Source: a virus | Length of the DNA stretch: 30,263 nucleotides | Direction: 5' to 3' (one strand) | Virus record (IMG/VR): IMGVR_UViG_3300005613_000296 | Span: 1-30,263 of that record | Shown here: piece after piece, positions 20,900 to 29,255 of the stretch | How the letters are laid out: each line of letters opens with the position of its first letter | How positions within the stretch are numbered: position 1 is the first letter of the stretch | Notes under the pieces: model-generated | The model's database searches: none | What the model was told of the DNA's origin: nothing | What the model saw: only the letters and a program-made list of their open reading frames with translations | Made by a program: the position numbers and the translations under genes

Positions 20900-22239
20900 T
20901 ACTTTACTTCTTTAACGATAGTGTTTAAGAACTCAACGGTGATATTGGCATTGTCCGCTACATTTTCTATCCATATCTCAAGATAGTCATTCGTTGTAAG
21001 TTGCGTTATGGTCTGAATAGAAATACCTTCCGCACGGTTACGGCTGTCGCTTCGTGTGTACATTTCAGAGTCAGTAAGAACAACTCCGTTTTTAGCAACA
21101 TAAAGCCCAACCGTTTCATTGGATGAAGCACATACAAACGTACAAACCGTAGATATTTGGAAGTCCCCTTCTAACGCTCCAACATAGGTAAGTCGGTTAT
21201 TGGTGTGTGTGAACTTTTGGTTAATTGAATTGGCTGTTGTCGTGCCAAGAATTTTAGTAGGCGTATCTGCCGCACTAAAGGTCGTTGGCGTTGCGTTCTC
21301 CCGCATATAGTAGTTCCCTACTGCCGAAGTATTTACAATACCCTTACACTCTCTAAAACGTGGCTCGTTGTCAGTAAGGAACTGCCCAATGCCACTTAGG
21401 TATGTACCACCCCCGCTAAAGTTACAAGTATCTAAAATGTAGCTATCAACTGGAATGGTAGCGTTTGCATCTACCTCTATTGCTACCGTAGAACCGAAAG
21501 CTACAAAAGAAGAATAGATGACTCTGAAGCGTCTTGTTACCACGCAACTCGACTGAAGGGTTATTAAGTTGTTTGTACCATCGCCTACAAATAGGGAATT
21601 GTCGATACCAATAGTTCCAACGCTACCCGCAAAAATGAACTCACCCGCAGATAGTATCGCTCCTTTAGAGAATATAAAGTTATCTATATCACCAAAAATG
21701 CAAGATATATCAAGGTTTTGGAAGTTAACTCCAGTCCAATCAAGCGCAATAGGTTGCACCCCCGTATTGCTTGGGTTGACCTCAATACCAACACCCTGAC
21801 CCTTGAACGTGATGTGTCGAATAGGTGTGGTGAAGTCGGTTTGAAATATAGGCTGTTCTAATGCTAGCCCAGTCGATGTAATAGAGCAATTTTCTGAAGA
21901 TGCCCCAAGTATAGTTGTATTCGCCGCGCCGATAATTCTATCTCCAGTAAGATCAACGTGGTCGGTAAAGTAATACGTTCTATCTGACTCAAGCGTAATA
22001 ATACCGCCAACTGGCGTAGGCAAATCGCTTTTTGTCGCAACAAAAGTAATGTTAGCGGGGTCAACCGACCCGCCGCCGTTGGTAATTTCCTCCCAAGAAT
22101 TGCCATTGTTAATGAAAAACGCTTGTATGTCTGAATCAAACACAATAACACCCTCGCGCACCTCAGAAGCAATACGTTTAGCGGTAGTCATACTATCCGC
22201 CACTAAAGCATACCTTGTCTTTTTTGTTGTCTTTGCCAT
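20899..22239 (-). CDS. Tail fibre/receptor-binding protein, beta-helix type
   Basis: A 446-residue protein. The N-terminus (MAKTTKKTRYALVADSMTTA; IVFDSDIQAFFINNG) resembles the attachment part of phage fibres. Residues about 75-310 show repetitive beta strands of a right-handed beta-helix (DRTYYFTDHVDLTG; HITFKGQGVGIE). The last ~110 residues look like a jelly-roll tip (TVCTFVCASSNETVGLYVAK; TTNDYLEIWIENVADN), probably a trimeric receptor-binding knob. No pectate-lyase or depolymerase residues stand out. It sits with the lysis genes rather than the tail operon. Confidence 0.7.
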   Translation of the reverse strand: MAKTTKKTRYALVADSMTTAKRIASEVREGVIVFDSDIQAFFINNGNSWEEITNGGGSVDPANITFVATKSDLPTPVGGIITLESDRTYYFTDHVDLTGDRIIGAANTTILGASSENCSITSTGLALEQPIFQTDFTTPIRHITFKGQGVGIEVNPSNTGVQPIALDWTGVNFQNLDISCIFGDIDNFIFSKGAILSAGEFIFAGSVGTIGIDNSLFVGDGTNNLITLQSSCVVTRRFRVIYSSFVAFGSTVAIEVDANATIPVDSYILDTCNFSGGGTYLSGIGQFLTDNEPRFRECKGIVNTSAVGNYYMRENATPTTFSAADTPTKILGTTTANSINQKFTHTNNRLTYVGALEGDFQISTVCTFVCASSNETVGLYVAKNGVVLTDSEMYTRSDSRNRAEGISIQTITQLTTNDYLEIWIENVADNANITVEFLNTIVKEVK

Positions 22240-22251
22240 TGTATTATATTT

Positions 22252-22383
22252 TTAACTTCCGCAGTTCTCGCACTCTTCGCCTAACTCACAAGTCAAATCC
22301 CTTTGCGGTTGTTCTTTTTCTTCTAGTTCTTTTGTCCAATTCTTAAAGCTATCGCTTTCTTCAAAGTCGTGTGTTACTGTCAT
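22252..22383 (-). CDS. Small Cys-containing protein (43 aa)
   Basis: The ATG at 22383 overlaps the glycosyltransferase stop (ATGA). It is very acidic and ends TCELGEECENCGS with three cysteines, possibly a metal-binding tip. Not recognised. It fills an otherwise empty 140-base gap before the receptor-binding protein. Confidence 0.55.
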   Translation of the reverse strand: MTVTHDFEESDSFKNWTKELEEKEQPQRDLTCELGEECENCGS

Positions 22384-23351
22384 CCAAAAAAGAATTTTTC
22401 TCTGATTTTATTTACATTATTTATTTCAAATTGTTGCACGTCTAAGTACAACCTCTCTCCCATTTCCTTTGCTTTTTCTTTTGTCATCCCCTCAATCGCT
22501 TCGCGCCATTCACGTTCGTTGCTACACAAAATACCGTTAACACCGTTCTTAATTAGATTCGTGTATGGGTGAATGTTGCTACCGATAAAAGCGCACTTCT
22601 TGAATCCTGCTTCTAAGATCTTCAACTCCGACTTCATTTTGTTAAACTCAGTCGATTTAAGCGGCGCAATACTAACGTCTACATTATCATATAGCTTGGC
22701 GTAATTAAACACGTCTAACGGCTCTAAAATAGTCGTAGCACCTAATTGAGTTTTATAGTCTTGAACATCGGCAACAACGAGTTCTTTCCCTTCAGCCTTG
22801 AAGTTGTAGCCTCCTAGTTCTTCAACATCGCGAATATGACTTGCGCCTGCTATATATCCAAATCGAACCGAATCGCTTTCTTTTCTTCGATACTGCCATT
22901 GCGAATCGGAAGCATCTATTGCATTCGGTATGACAACCGAACGAGCGTTTTTATTCAACTTGGAAATTTTTTTAGATAGTTTCTTATGCGTAACCGTTAC
23001 GAAATCACTATAAATGATACTATCAATGATGTGTTGGCGTTTGTTTTGCCCTTCAAACACCTCAATCATTGGATGCCAACTATCTAAAGACCAATGATCA
23101 TCTTGGTCTATTACAATAAAGATGCCTTGCCTATGTAATTCATCTCTTAATGCTTGGTGTCCAAACTTAGGAACGAATCCCCTAGAAATAACCACCGCAC
23201 GACAATCTCGCAATTCTCTATCGGTTAGGTCTGACAAATTTTCAAAGAACTTAACATCATATCCCTTCTCTTGCAAGTTCTTAAAAGGCACATATAGCCT
23301 ATGGTATGAAACGCCTTTAACGTTCTCCTCGTTTAAGAGTACTCCTATCAT
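22380..23351 (-). CDS. GT-B (GT4-like) glycosyltransferase
   Basis: A 323-residue protein. The N-terminal half lacks the usual GT4 GG loop but has VSYHRLYVPFKNL and IVIDQDDHW. The C-terminal half carries KMKSELKILEAG, FIGSNIHPYTNLIKNGVNG, matching the sugar-nucleotide-binding domain and EX7E-like motif of retaining GT4 enzymes. It lies between the head adaptor and the receptor-binding protein. It could decorate the virion or alter a host surface receptor. A second, GT-A enzyme is at 10028-10693. Confidence 0.65.
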   Translation of the reverse strand: MIGVLLNEENVKGVSYHRLYVPFKNLQEKGYDVKFFENLSDLTDRELRDCRAVVISRGFVPKFGHQALRDELHRQGIFIVIDQDDHWSLDSWHPMIEVFEGQNKRQHIIDSIIYSDFVTVTHKKLSKKISKLNKNARSVVIPNAIDASDSQWQYRRKESDSVRFGYIAGASHIRDVEELGGYNFKAEGKELVVADVQDYKTQLGATTILEPLDVFNYAKLYDNVDVSIAPLKSTEFNKMKSELKILEAGFKKCAFIGSNIHPYTNLIKNGVNGILCSNEREWREAIEGMTKEKAKEMGERLYLDVQQFEINNVNKIREKFFFG

Positions 23352-23424
23352 TTTCTTTTGTTTTTAAGTAACGCCTTAGCTTCTCGATGTTTTGCGGCTT
23401 TGGCTTATATGGTGTCTTTTTCAT
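23317..23424 (-). CDS. Possible small basic protein (35 aa)
   Basis: A 35-residue frame (MKKTPYKPKPQNIEKLRRYL at its start) begins four bases after the adaptor stop and overlaps the glycosyltransferase start by 35 bases. The clean spacing argues for it, the length against it. Confidence 0.35.
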   Translation of the reverse strand: MKKTPYKPKPQNIEKLRRYLKTKENDRSTLKRGER

Positions 23425-23427
23425 AAA

Positions 23428-23928
23428 TCAAAGCACCCAGCCGTGAAAAGTACTATCGCGACTTGGGTAAATATCATCGTTTGAATTTTCATTATACTCA
23501 GGAAACAAACGGTTGTTATACGACAAGTAGTCTATAAGCCTACGCGCATAAAATTCTGCTTTATCCCTTGTTTTTTGAACTAAAAAGTCAATGCGGGTTT
23601 TCGATGCGCTTTCAGCGTTCTCGGCTACTGGAACATAAACACCACCGTTGGCAATAGTAACACTTGCAAAAGGCAAGTAATCACTTAAAGCATATTGGAT
23701 AAGTACTGGTTGTACGTAGTCATCTACAAGCGTTTGGTAGTTGCCAGTAAGCGTTGCACCTGAAATCTTAGTTTGTAGTGCTTCATATAGCTTAGTCCCT
23801 AAGATGTTTTGAATATGAATATCTTGCGCTTGCTTTACGAAAAAAATAAACTTATCGGTATCTACATTGCCGCCCAAAGGCGTTTTTGATACAATATCGT
23901 CTGTCGTTATAAATAGTACTTGTGCCAT
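23428..23928 (-). CDS. Head-tail adaptor protein
   Basis: A 166-residue helical protein with FVKQAQDIHIQNILGTKLYEALQ and LVDDYVQPVLIQYALSDYLPF, the pattern of a widespread Bacteroidota phage adaptor family (DUF6712-like, by memory). It would attach to the portal and seat the neck. Its start shares one base with the portal stop (TAATG). Position right after the portal agrees. Confidence 0.65.
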   Translation of the reverse strand: MAQVLFITTDDIVSKTPLGGNVDTDKFIFFVKQAQDIHIQNILGTKLYEALQTKISGATLTGNYQTLVDDYVQPVLIQYALSDYLPFASVTIANGGVYVPVAENAESASKTRIDFLVQKTRDKAEFYARRLIDYLSYNNRLFPEYNENSNDDIYPSRDSTFHGWVL

Positions 23929-25712
23929 TAGTTTTTATATCCTTTAGTTGGCGTGTCAATAGGTGCTTTTGCTACTAGCGGGTTATTCTTAGCCAATACC
24001 GCTCCCTCGCGGATTGCTTGGTTAACGCTTACTTTCTTAGTTCCCGATAACGATCCGCCACCCCATACTTCACCATCTTTTTTTAGTTTCTTACGATATA
24101 CCCTACGCTCCCAAGCGTGATGACAATTCGCGCCGCCCTTGTATAGCCATACGCTATAAGGCTCGCCTTTAGATTCTGCGCCGCCTTTACTGCTCAAAGA
24201 CTCAACATCTTCTTTGCGATATACACGACCCGCGCTTAGTAATGACTTGCACAATGTTCTAGATTCTCCCTTTGGCGTTTTGCGAGTGCCTTTCACATAC
24301 GCATAGCGTACTTTGTATCTTGGTGTGTCTTGTTCGCTTGGTTCTTGTGCCGCAAAATCTTCTCGGCTATTCAAATAGCCTTCAACATCGTATTCGTTTT
24401 CTTCGCTTTCGACAATTTCACTATCTACGAACTCGAAGTCTTTTAGCAAATCTTCTTCCGATTCGCCAATGCTTTCAAGTTGTTTAACCAATTCATTTGC
24501 TAAATCATCTTTAAGGAATGGTCGGTCGTCTTTTGATAGGCTTAATTCTTCACCCGTTTCTTTTTCGCGTGTTTCCGAACTTACTGGTTGATTAATTTCG
24601 ACAAACTCCAATGGCTGAAGTGTCTTGAAATATAAGTCTAAGCTATACCCTTGCGCGCTTAAGAGGTCATCTAAGGCATCAACTATTTTTTCTTGATACG
24701 GAATAACAACCGTGTTATCAAATAGCGTAGAAGCGGTCTTTAGTTCTTCAGCGTTATTACCTAATCCAGTTTGATCTTTAATTCCCAATAACATCGGAGA
24801 AGTAACGCGATGCGATACTAACAACTTACGCATACATTCGTCAGAAAGGAATTGATATTGGTTGTGTGCATCGGATAATTGAACCGCCTCAATAGTTGCC
24901 GCCGCTTCTTTGTCATCATTGAATGCAACAATAACGCGACCCGCATTACTCGAACCGCCAAACTTGCTAAGTACACGGCTTTCAATAAGCATACGCTCTT
25001 CTTCGCTTTCAGGAATACCGTTATTGAAGTTCACCATCATTGAAGGTGCAAGACCGTTCATAATGTTGTTGATGTGGTAGTTGCTTATTTCTTCCTCAAG
25101 TTGAGCGTATTGAACGCCCCCTTGATAATCTACTGGCGAATAGTAATAGTACCCACTATTGTACGGGTTGCAATATAATACTTGCTCTCCTTTAGGGTTT
25201 TCAGCGTTGAATACTGGAATGCGCTTTGGCTTTACCTTGCTTGTTCTACCGTTTACCTCATCCCAATCCCAAGCATAATAGTAAGCCTCAATATCGCCCT
25301 CGTCATTACATTTTTCAGCGCGTAATTTGTCAACTGGGAAATGTGCTACCTGAGTAATCTTCTTACCATCTTTAGACCAAACGACTTGCAAAGCAAATTT
25401 ATTAAACAACTTCAAGTCGTGGGCAATGCGTTGCAACGTGTCTTTTTTAATCACGGAACTTAACCAAGTCCAAGCCTCGATTTGCCGATTCGCATTTGTT
25501 GCGCCCAAACCACGACCGTAAATCATTTTCGAAATAGCGGTAATAATAGCGTTATTAGTTGCGCTTCCGTTGAAGCGGTCGATAAGGTAGCTGAAGTAAT
25601 CTTCGCCTTCTTGCGTAGTCCAATTCACCCACTCTTTATTCCGTTCTTCGGTTACTTCAGGCGAAGTATAAGTAGCTAATTGAACTACGTTTATTCTAGA
25701 AAATTTGTCCAT
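23928..25712 (-). CDS. Portal protein with C-terminal CHHxW domain
   Basis: A 594-residue protein. The first ~400 residues look like a portal: SYLIDRFNGSATNNAIITAI, MIYGRG, SNYHINNIMNGLAPSMMVN, TSPMLLGIKDQTGLGNNAEELK. It forms the DNA gate at one capsid vertex. After an acidic linker (about 400-460), a separate domain begins (RYAYVKG; SRTLCKSLLSAGRVYRKEDV; YSVWLYKGGANCHHAWERRVY) with three Cys/His residues, seen in Bacteroidota phage head proteins, often as its own part or joined to the protease. The joined form here is noteworthy. Confidence 0.8.
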   Translation of the reverse strand: MDKFSRINVVQLATYTSPEVTEERNKEWVNWTTQEGEDYFSYLIDRFNGSATNNAIITAISKMIYGRGLGATNANRQIEAWTWLSSVIKKDTLQRIAHDLKLFNKFALQVVWSKDGKKITQVAHFPVDKLRAEKCNDEGDIEAYYYAWDWDEVNGRTSKVKPKRIPVFNAENPKGEQVLYCNPYNSGYYYYSPVDYQGGVQYAQLEEEISNYHINNIMNGLAPSMMVNFNNGIPESEEERMLIESRVLSKFGGSSNAGRVIVAFNDDKEAAATIEAVQLSDAHNQYQFLSDECMRKLLVSHRVTSPMLLGIKDQTGLGNNAEELKTASTLFDNTVVIPYQEKIVDALDDLLSAQGYSLDLYFKTLQPLEFVEINQPVSSETREKETGEELSLSKDDRPFLKDDLANELVKQLESIGESEEDLLKDFEFVDSEIVESEENEYDVEGYLNSREDFAAQEPSEQDTPRYKVRYAYVKGTRKTPKGESRTLCKSLLSAGRVYRKEDVESLSSKGGAESKGEPYSVWLYKGGANCHHAWERRVYRKKLKKDGEVWGGGSLSGTKKVSVNQAIREGAVLAKNNPLVAKAPIDTPTKGYKN

Positions 25713-25715
25713 CTA

Positions 25716-26084
25716 TTAATATTGGATGTATTGTCGCGAAGAATCCCCCGCGTTGTGTTCAGTATATTTACCGCTATTGCGCGTATATTTATCAAAGTCA
25801 GTTTGTGCCGTTACATATACACGACCGAAATAAAGCCGTTTAACGCTTTCTGATCCGTTGTATTCGTAAAGGTATATATTATGCCAAGTAGCTTCATTCA
25901 AGTCGCTAAACGTTGCCGTAAACGCGCGTAGATATGTGGTCGATGCTGTTAGCGTTGGCGTTACCGTTTGCGAAGTGTTTGTCGCCTCGTTTGTAAGTAC
26001 GATACGATAGTCGTTTGATTCGTTCACCATTGGTCTAATGTAGAACGTCAAACTTTGTGCGGTATTTATAGGCTTTAGTACCAT
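25716..26084 (-). CDS. Small virion structural protein
   Basis: A 122-residue beta-rich protein (NTAQSLTFYIRPMVNES; YRIVLTNEATNTSQTV; WHNIYLYEYNGSESVKRLYFG; ending SSRQYIQY). This resembles short Bacteroidota phage virion proteins encoded directly upstream of the portal or adaptor. The AT-rich motif abuts its ATG and a terminator lies 40 bases upstream, so it is likely the first gene of the portal transcript. Confidence 0.5.
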   Translation of the reverse strand: MVLKPINTAQSLTFYIRPMVNESNDYRIVLTNEATNTSQTVTPTLTASTTYLRAFTATFSDLNEATWHNIYLYEYNGSESVKRLYFGRVYVTAQTDFDKYTRNSGKYTEHNAGDSSRQYIQY

Positions 26085-26097
26085 TATATAAATAACG
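26085..26097 (-). promoter_or_regulatory. AT-rich motif, copy 3
   Basis: CGTTATTTATATA directly touches the ATG at 26084. With the ATG it almost completes the inverted repeat (CGTTAT / ATAATG, one G-U pair in RNA). It follows a terminator, like copy 1. Confidence 0.45.
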
Positions 26098-26120
26098 TTT
26101 GTTTTTGGCTTATGTATAAT

Positions 26121-26152
26121 ATAAAAAAGAAAGCCCCGCCAAAAGGCGAGGC
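26121..26152 (-). terminator. Rho-independent terminator
   Basis: Minus strand GCCTCGCC-TTTT-GGCGGGGC (26133-26152) then TTTCTTTTTTATA. The stem is identical to the UUCG hairpins at 17571 and 17869; only the loop and following T run differ. Confidence 0.9.
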
Positions 26153-26177
26153 AATCTAAAACAAAAGAAAGGAATCG

Positions 26178-26531
26178 TTAGAAAATCTTAGGCTTATTAT
26201 ATCTGTCCATTTCTTTGACAACTTCCATCGCCTCAGAAATTTCTTTCTCTAGTCGGCTGTACTCTGAAATTGTAGAAGCATTGTCAATACCTAACTTTTT
26301 AGCTTGCTTCTCGAAATCTCTTAATACGGACTTAGCATCGTTAGCATTATCTCTAATAATGTTCTTTGTTTTAACAAATCTAGTCCAAGCCGCCATCACC
26401 TCTTTCTCTAATTTTTCTAAAGGTATAACGGCATCCGTTCCTTGAGCATCAGCCTTGCTAAGTTCGTTGGCATATTGTTTCAATTCTGCCACGCTACTTA
26501 ACTCTACCTTGTATGCCCTACTCTTATACAT
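26178..26531 (-). CDS. Coiled-coil protein, paralogue 2
   Basis: A 117-residue, fully helical protein starting MYKSRAYKVELSSV, with DFEKQAKKLGIDNAS and coiled-coil heptads. It resembles the protein at 27139-27510 (shared MYKxxAYK opening and DFxxxAKxxG part). Together they flank the tail-tube-like gene, so they may be virion or assembly factors. Not otherwise recognised. Confidence 0.6.
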   Translation of the reverse strand: MYKSRAYKVELSSVAELKQYANELSKADAQGTDAVIPLEKLEKEVMAAWTRFVKTKNIIRDNANDAKSVLRDFEKQAKKLGIDNASTISEYSRLEKEISEAMEVVKEMDRYNKPKIF

Positions 26532-26552
26532 ATATTTGTTCTTTTAAGGTTA

Positions 26553-27107
26553 TTATGTACCGCTTACAACGGTTGGTGCGTTAGCTAGCCCTGCGAATGG
26601 GTCAACTTTAGTTGCACCAACTAACCAGTTAGCGGGTTTTTGCTCGCGACCTAGCATAGTAATTGAATACCCTACTTTATCGCCATATGCACCACCAATA
26701 ATAGTAGTTTCACCTCCGTTGACATCGCATCCTTGCTCTAGACCAGCAATAAATGCTTCGCCATTACGAGCGTGAATAACAACGTGTGGTCTTCCATACG
26801 CCAACAAGCGGATTTCTTTTTGGTCTGCCGCCGTTAATCCTTTAAGTGAGAAGCTAAGGTTCTGCTCAAAGAACGTAGTTCCGTTATCACGTGAACTCTG
26901 AATCGCTTCGCTATAAGTGTTTTCGTCAGACTTTAGGTCGTACTTATAAGCCGTTACGCCAGTTCCTAAATCAGAAATAGCGTCTGTATCTCCAGTATCA
27001 TAGGCAACCGTTCCAAGTCCATCGTAGTTAATAAAATAGATTGCATCAATTCCTCCTACGGAATCTTTACAAGCCTCTAATCGTCCAAGTGTTAAATCAC
27101 ACGCCAT
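26553..27107 (-). CDS. Probable major tail tube protein
   Basis: A 184-residue protein beginning MACDLTLGRLEACKDSVGG, with DAIYFINYDGLG, TAYKYDLKSDEN, SRDNGTTFFEQNL, LKGLTAADQKEIRLLAYGRPHV and GLEQGCDVNGGE. I recall this pattern in many Bacteroidota siphophages as an abundant virion protein, probably the tail tube. Its place among head genes, away from the tail operon, leaves a capsid-associated role possible. Confidence 0.55.
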   Translation of the reverse strand: MACDLTLGRLEACKDSVGGIDAIYFINYDGLGTVAYDTGDTDAISDLGTGVTAYKYDLKSDENTYSEAIQSSRDNGTTFFEQNLSFSLKGLTAADQKEIRLLAYGRPHVVIHARNGEAFIAGLEQGCDVNGGETTIIGGAYGDKVGYSITMLGREQKPANWLVGATKVDPFAGLANAPTVVSGT

Positions 27108-27138
27108 TGTTTTGTATTTTTAGTTTTGTTATTTTAGT

Positions 27139-27510
27139 TTATAAAGACCTCGATATATATTGCTTCACGTCTGCCTCACTATTTACTTGAAGTAATGATT
27201 TAAGAGTGTTCTCCATTGATTTAAACTGCGGGCTTGACCTATAATCAAAACCCATCTCTTTAGCTTTTCTTTTGAAATCTTCGGCAACTTGGGAGGCTTC
27301 TTTTTCTATTGATTTTGCGTCTGACTCAATACTAGCCGCTTGCTTATATACATCTTTGCCAGACTTAACTACCATCGCCGCTTCGTCTAAAAGCCTTTTC
27401 GACCTTTTAAGCGTGTTTTCAGCCGCTTTTTCCAAAGCATTAAACCTAGCTTCAAAATTAGTTAACTCCACTCTTTTAGAACTTAACTTATATGCTTTGC
27501 CTTTATACAT
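27139..27510 (-). CDS. Coiled-coil protein, paralogue 1
   Basis: A 123-residue helical protein (MYKGKAYKLSSKRVEL; AENTLKRSKRLLDEA; VAEDFKRKAKEMGFDYRSS). Almost entirely Ala/Lys/Glu-rich helix. Related to the protein at 26178-26531. It follows the major capsid gene behind a terminator, perhaps made in smaller amounts by read-through. Role unknown. Confidence 0.6.
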   Translation of the reverse strand: MYKGKAYKLSSKRVELTNFEARFNALEKAAENTLKRSKRLLDEAAMVVKSGKDVYKQAASIESDAKSIEKEASQVAEDFKRKAKEMGFDYRSSPQFKSMENTLKSLLQVNSEADVKQYISRSL

Positions 27511-27525
27511 CGGTTTTATTTAATT

Positions 27526-27558
27526 AAAAAAAGGCGGGCAAGCATCAGCAAACCCGCC
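27526..27558 (-). terminator. Terminator after the major capsid gene
   Basis: GGCGGG and CCCGCC (27533-27558) form the outer stem, with an inner GC-TGAT-GC hairpin, then seven T residues on the minus strand. It can limit read-through from the highly expressed capsid gene. Confidence 0.8.
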
Positions 27559-27580
27559 CCTTTTAGTTTATGTTTAAGTC

Positions 27581-28522
27581 TTACGAGTAAAGAACGATGT
27601 CGCTACCAATTCCGTATTGAACCGCTCCAGTGAATCGCATAATTACGCGAACATTTTGGCTTCCATCAAGGTCTGCCATATCTAATACTTTCACTTCGTT
27701 GTGGTCTGATAACAATCCAGTACCGAAGAACAAGTTAGATTTTTGAGCCGCTACCATTTTGTTAGATGGTAATCCATCACATACAAATAAGTTGATACCA
27801 TCAAATGAAAGTCCGATGTTTCCAACTCCGCGACCTGCGAACCATTGTGTTCCAGCATCGTTAGTACCAGCCGCGCCAACTCCGTTAGCCGCATATCCAC
27901 CCAATGCACGAACATAAGCACGAGCAACGTTTTGCGGAACGTAGATGTTTAAGTCTTCTTTTCCGTAGATAGTAGAAGGAATAGCATCGGCTACTTTGCC
28001 CAATTCTGCAACAACGTTAGAAGCATCAACGGTTGTAGCTGTTACGTCAATAACGCTAGCATCTCCTGAAAGCAATTCTAAGAATCCAGCGAACTCACCA
28101 GTTAAAGCGTTTGAGCCTTGCCAAATGTTCTTCTCGATTTTTTGCGCTACTTTTTCAGCCGTATGGGCAACCATAAAGTCGGCGAAGTTTGGAGGCAAGT
28201 TATCGTGTGCGCTATATCCCATTGAAACGGCTTCCCAATCGCTTCTGAAATCTGCCTTACACAATTCAAGATTTACTTGGAAAGTTTCAGGCTCAAGGAT
28301 TTGCTCGGCAAGCGTCAAGGTTGAAGTATCTGTAAAGTCGCAAGTGCCATCTTTTACGATGTCATCAATCGCGTAGGTTTTAATAACCTCTTTGTACTTT
28401 ACGTTTGGTTTGATAGTTACCCCTTCTTGATCAAGGGTAGGTGCAGATAAAAGAGCGGCGGCAATGTATTCGCCCGCGAACTCTCCTGCGTAAGTTGTTG
28501 TGATGTTTGTTGTTGTAGCCAT
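27581..28522 (-). CDS. Major capsid protein
   Basis: A 313-residue protein of HK97-like type: acidic N-terminal arm, then EYIAAALLSAPTLDQEGV, IKTYAIDDIVKDGTC, CKADFRSDWEAVSMG, EKIEKNIWQGS-like features and the A-domain GLSFDGINLFVCDGLPSN. The pattern fits Bacteroidota phage capsid proteins. It follows scaffold and protease in the usual order, and a strong terminator follows. Cleavage of an N-terminal delta domain is not obvious, as the scaffold is separate. Confidence 0.85.
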   Translation of the reverse strand: MATTTNITTTYAGEFAGEYIAAALLSAPTLDQEGVTIKPNVKYKEVIKTYAIDDIVKDGTCDFTDTSTLTLAEQILEPETFQVNLELCKADFRSDWEAVSMGYSAHDNLPPNFADFMVAHTAEKVAQKIEKNIWQGSNALTGEFAGFLELLSGDASVIDVTATTVDASNVVAELGKVADAIPSTIYGKEDLNIYVPQNVARAYVRALGGYAANGVGAAGTNDAGTQWFAGRGVGNIGLSFDGINLFVCDGLPSNKMVAAQKSNLFFGTGLLSDHNEVKVLDMADLDGSQNVRVIMRFTGAVQYGIGSDIVLYS

Positions 28523-28548
28523 TTTTTTTTGCTAGTTATATTGTTTAA

Positions 28549-29190
28549 TTATTTGTTTCCGAAAAGACGTTCGAATACTCGGTCTTTAGTTGTTCTTGAG
28601 TTAACGCCTTTAGCGCGGTTAAATTTAGACTTTACACTTGGTGCTTCTTGTGGAGCGGCTTTTGTTGCAACCTCTGATGGTGTTGCAGACAATTCTTCTT
28701 TTACCGCCTCAATTTCAGCATCCTTTGCGCTTAGTTCTTCTTTGTGCGTTTCTTTCATTGAAGCAATTTCCGCTTTCAATTCTTCGATTGCGCTAAAGAA
28801 TGTTTCGCGACTTACGCTTTCGGTTTCCACTACCTTCTTAGGCTCTTTGGATTCCGTTGACATTTCTTCTTCTTCGGTAGTTGCTTCTTCCGCTGGCTCG
28901 GCTTCGGCTTCTCCAATAGAAGCGATAACGCCGTTAGCATCAACGGTAAACATATTACCTTCGTCTGTGCGATACGAACCCTCAGCAAGCGGTACACGCT
29001 CGCCTTCTGCGGTAACCGCAAAAACGGCTTCGCCTACTTCAAATTCTTCGGCTTCAATCTTTACGCCCTCAATCATAGCTTCCGCAAGGTTCACCTCTTT
29101 TTCTACCACCGCTTCAGGCGTTGGATTTACGGCTTCTTGCTTCAACTCGTTTAGGAACGCAACGATTTTGTTGATTTTGTTGTTTGCCAT
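28549..29190 (-). CDS. Capsid scaffold protein
   Basis: A 213-residue, very acidic, low-complexity protein. Residues 40-90 carry the pattern IEAEEFEVGEAVFAV, VPLAEGSYRTDEG; residues 130-170 form a coiled coil (EELKAEIASMKETHKEEL; DAEIEAVKEEL), and the basic C-terminus (RTTKDRVFERLFGNK) should bind capsid protein. It assembles the procapsid and is later cut or lost. It lies directly between the protease and the capsid gene. Confidence 0.8.
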   Translation of the reverse strand: MANNKINKIVAFLNELKQEAVNPTPEAVVEKEVNLAEAMIEGVKIEAEEFEVGEAVFAVTAEGERVPLAEGSYRTDEGNMFTVDANGVIASIGEAEAEPAEEATTEEEEMSTESKEPKKVVETESVSRETFFSAIEELKAEIASMKETHKEELSAKDAEIEAVKEELSATPSEVATKAAPQEAPSVKSKFNRAKGVNSRTTKDRVFERLFGNK

Positions 29191-29217
29191 TATAATTATT
29201 GTTTATACTTATCTCCC

Positions 29218-29231
29218 TTATATAAATAAGG
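29218..29231 (-). promoter_or_regulatory. AT-rich palindromic motif, copy 4
   Basis: CCTTATTTATATAAGG lies 27-28 bases upstream of the scaffold ATG. Both arms differ from copy 1 (CC/GG in place of CG/CG) but still pair, with the same TTAT spacer. Confidence 0.45.
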
Positions 29232-29255
29232 CTAATAAGTTGGTTTGTATTATTT

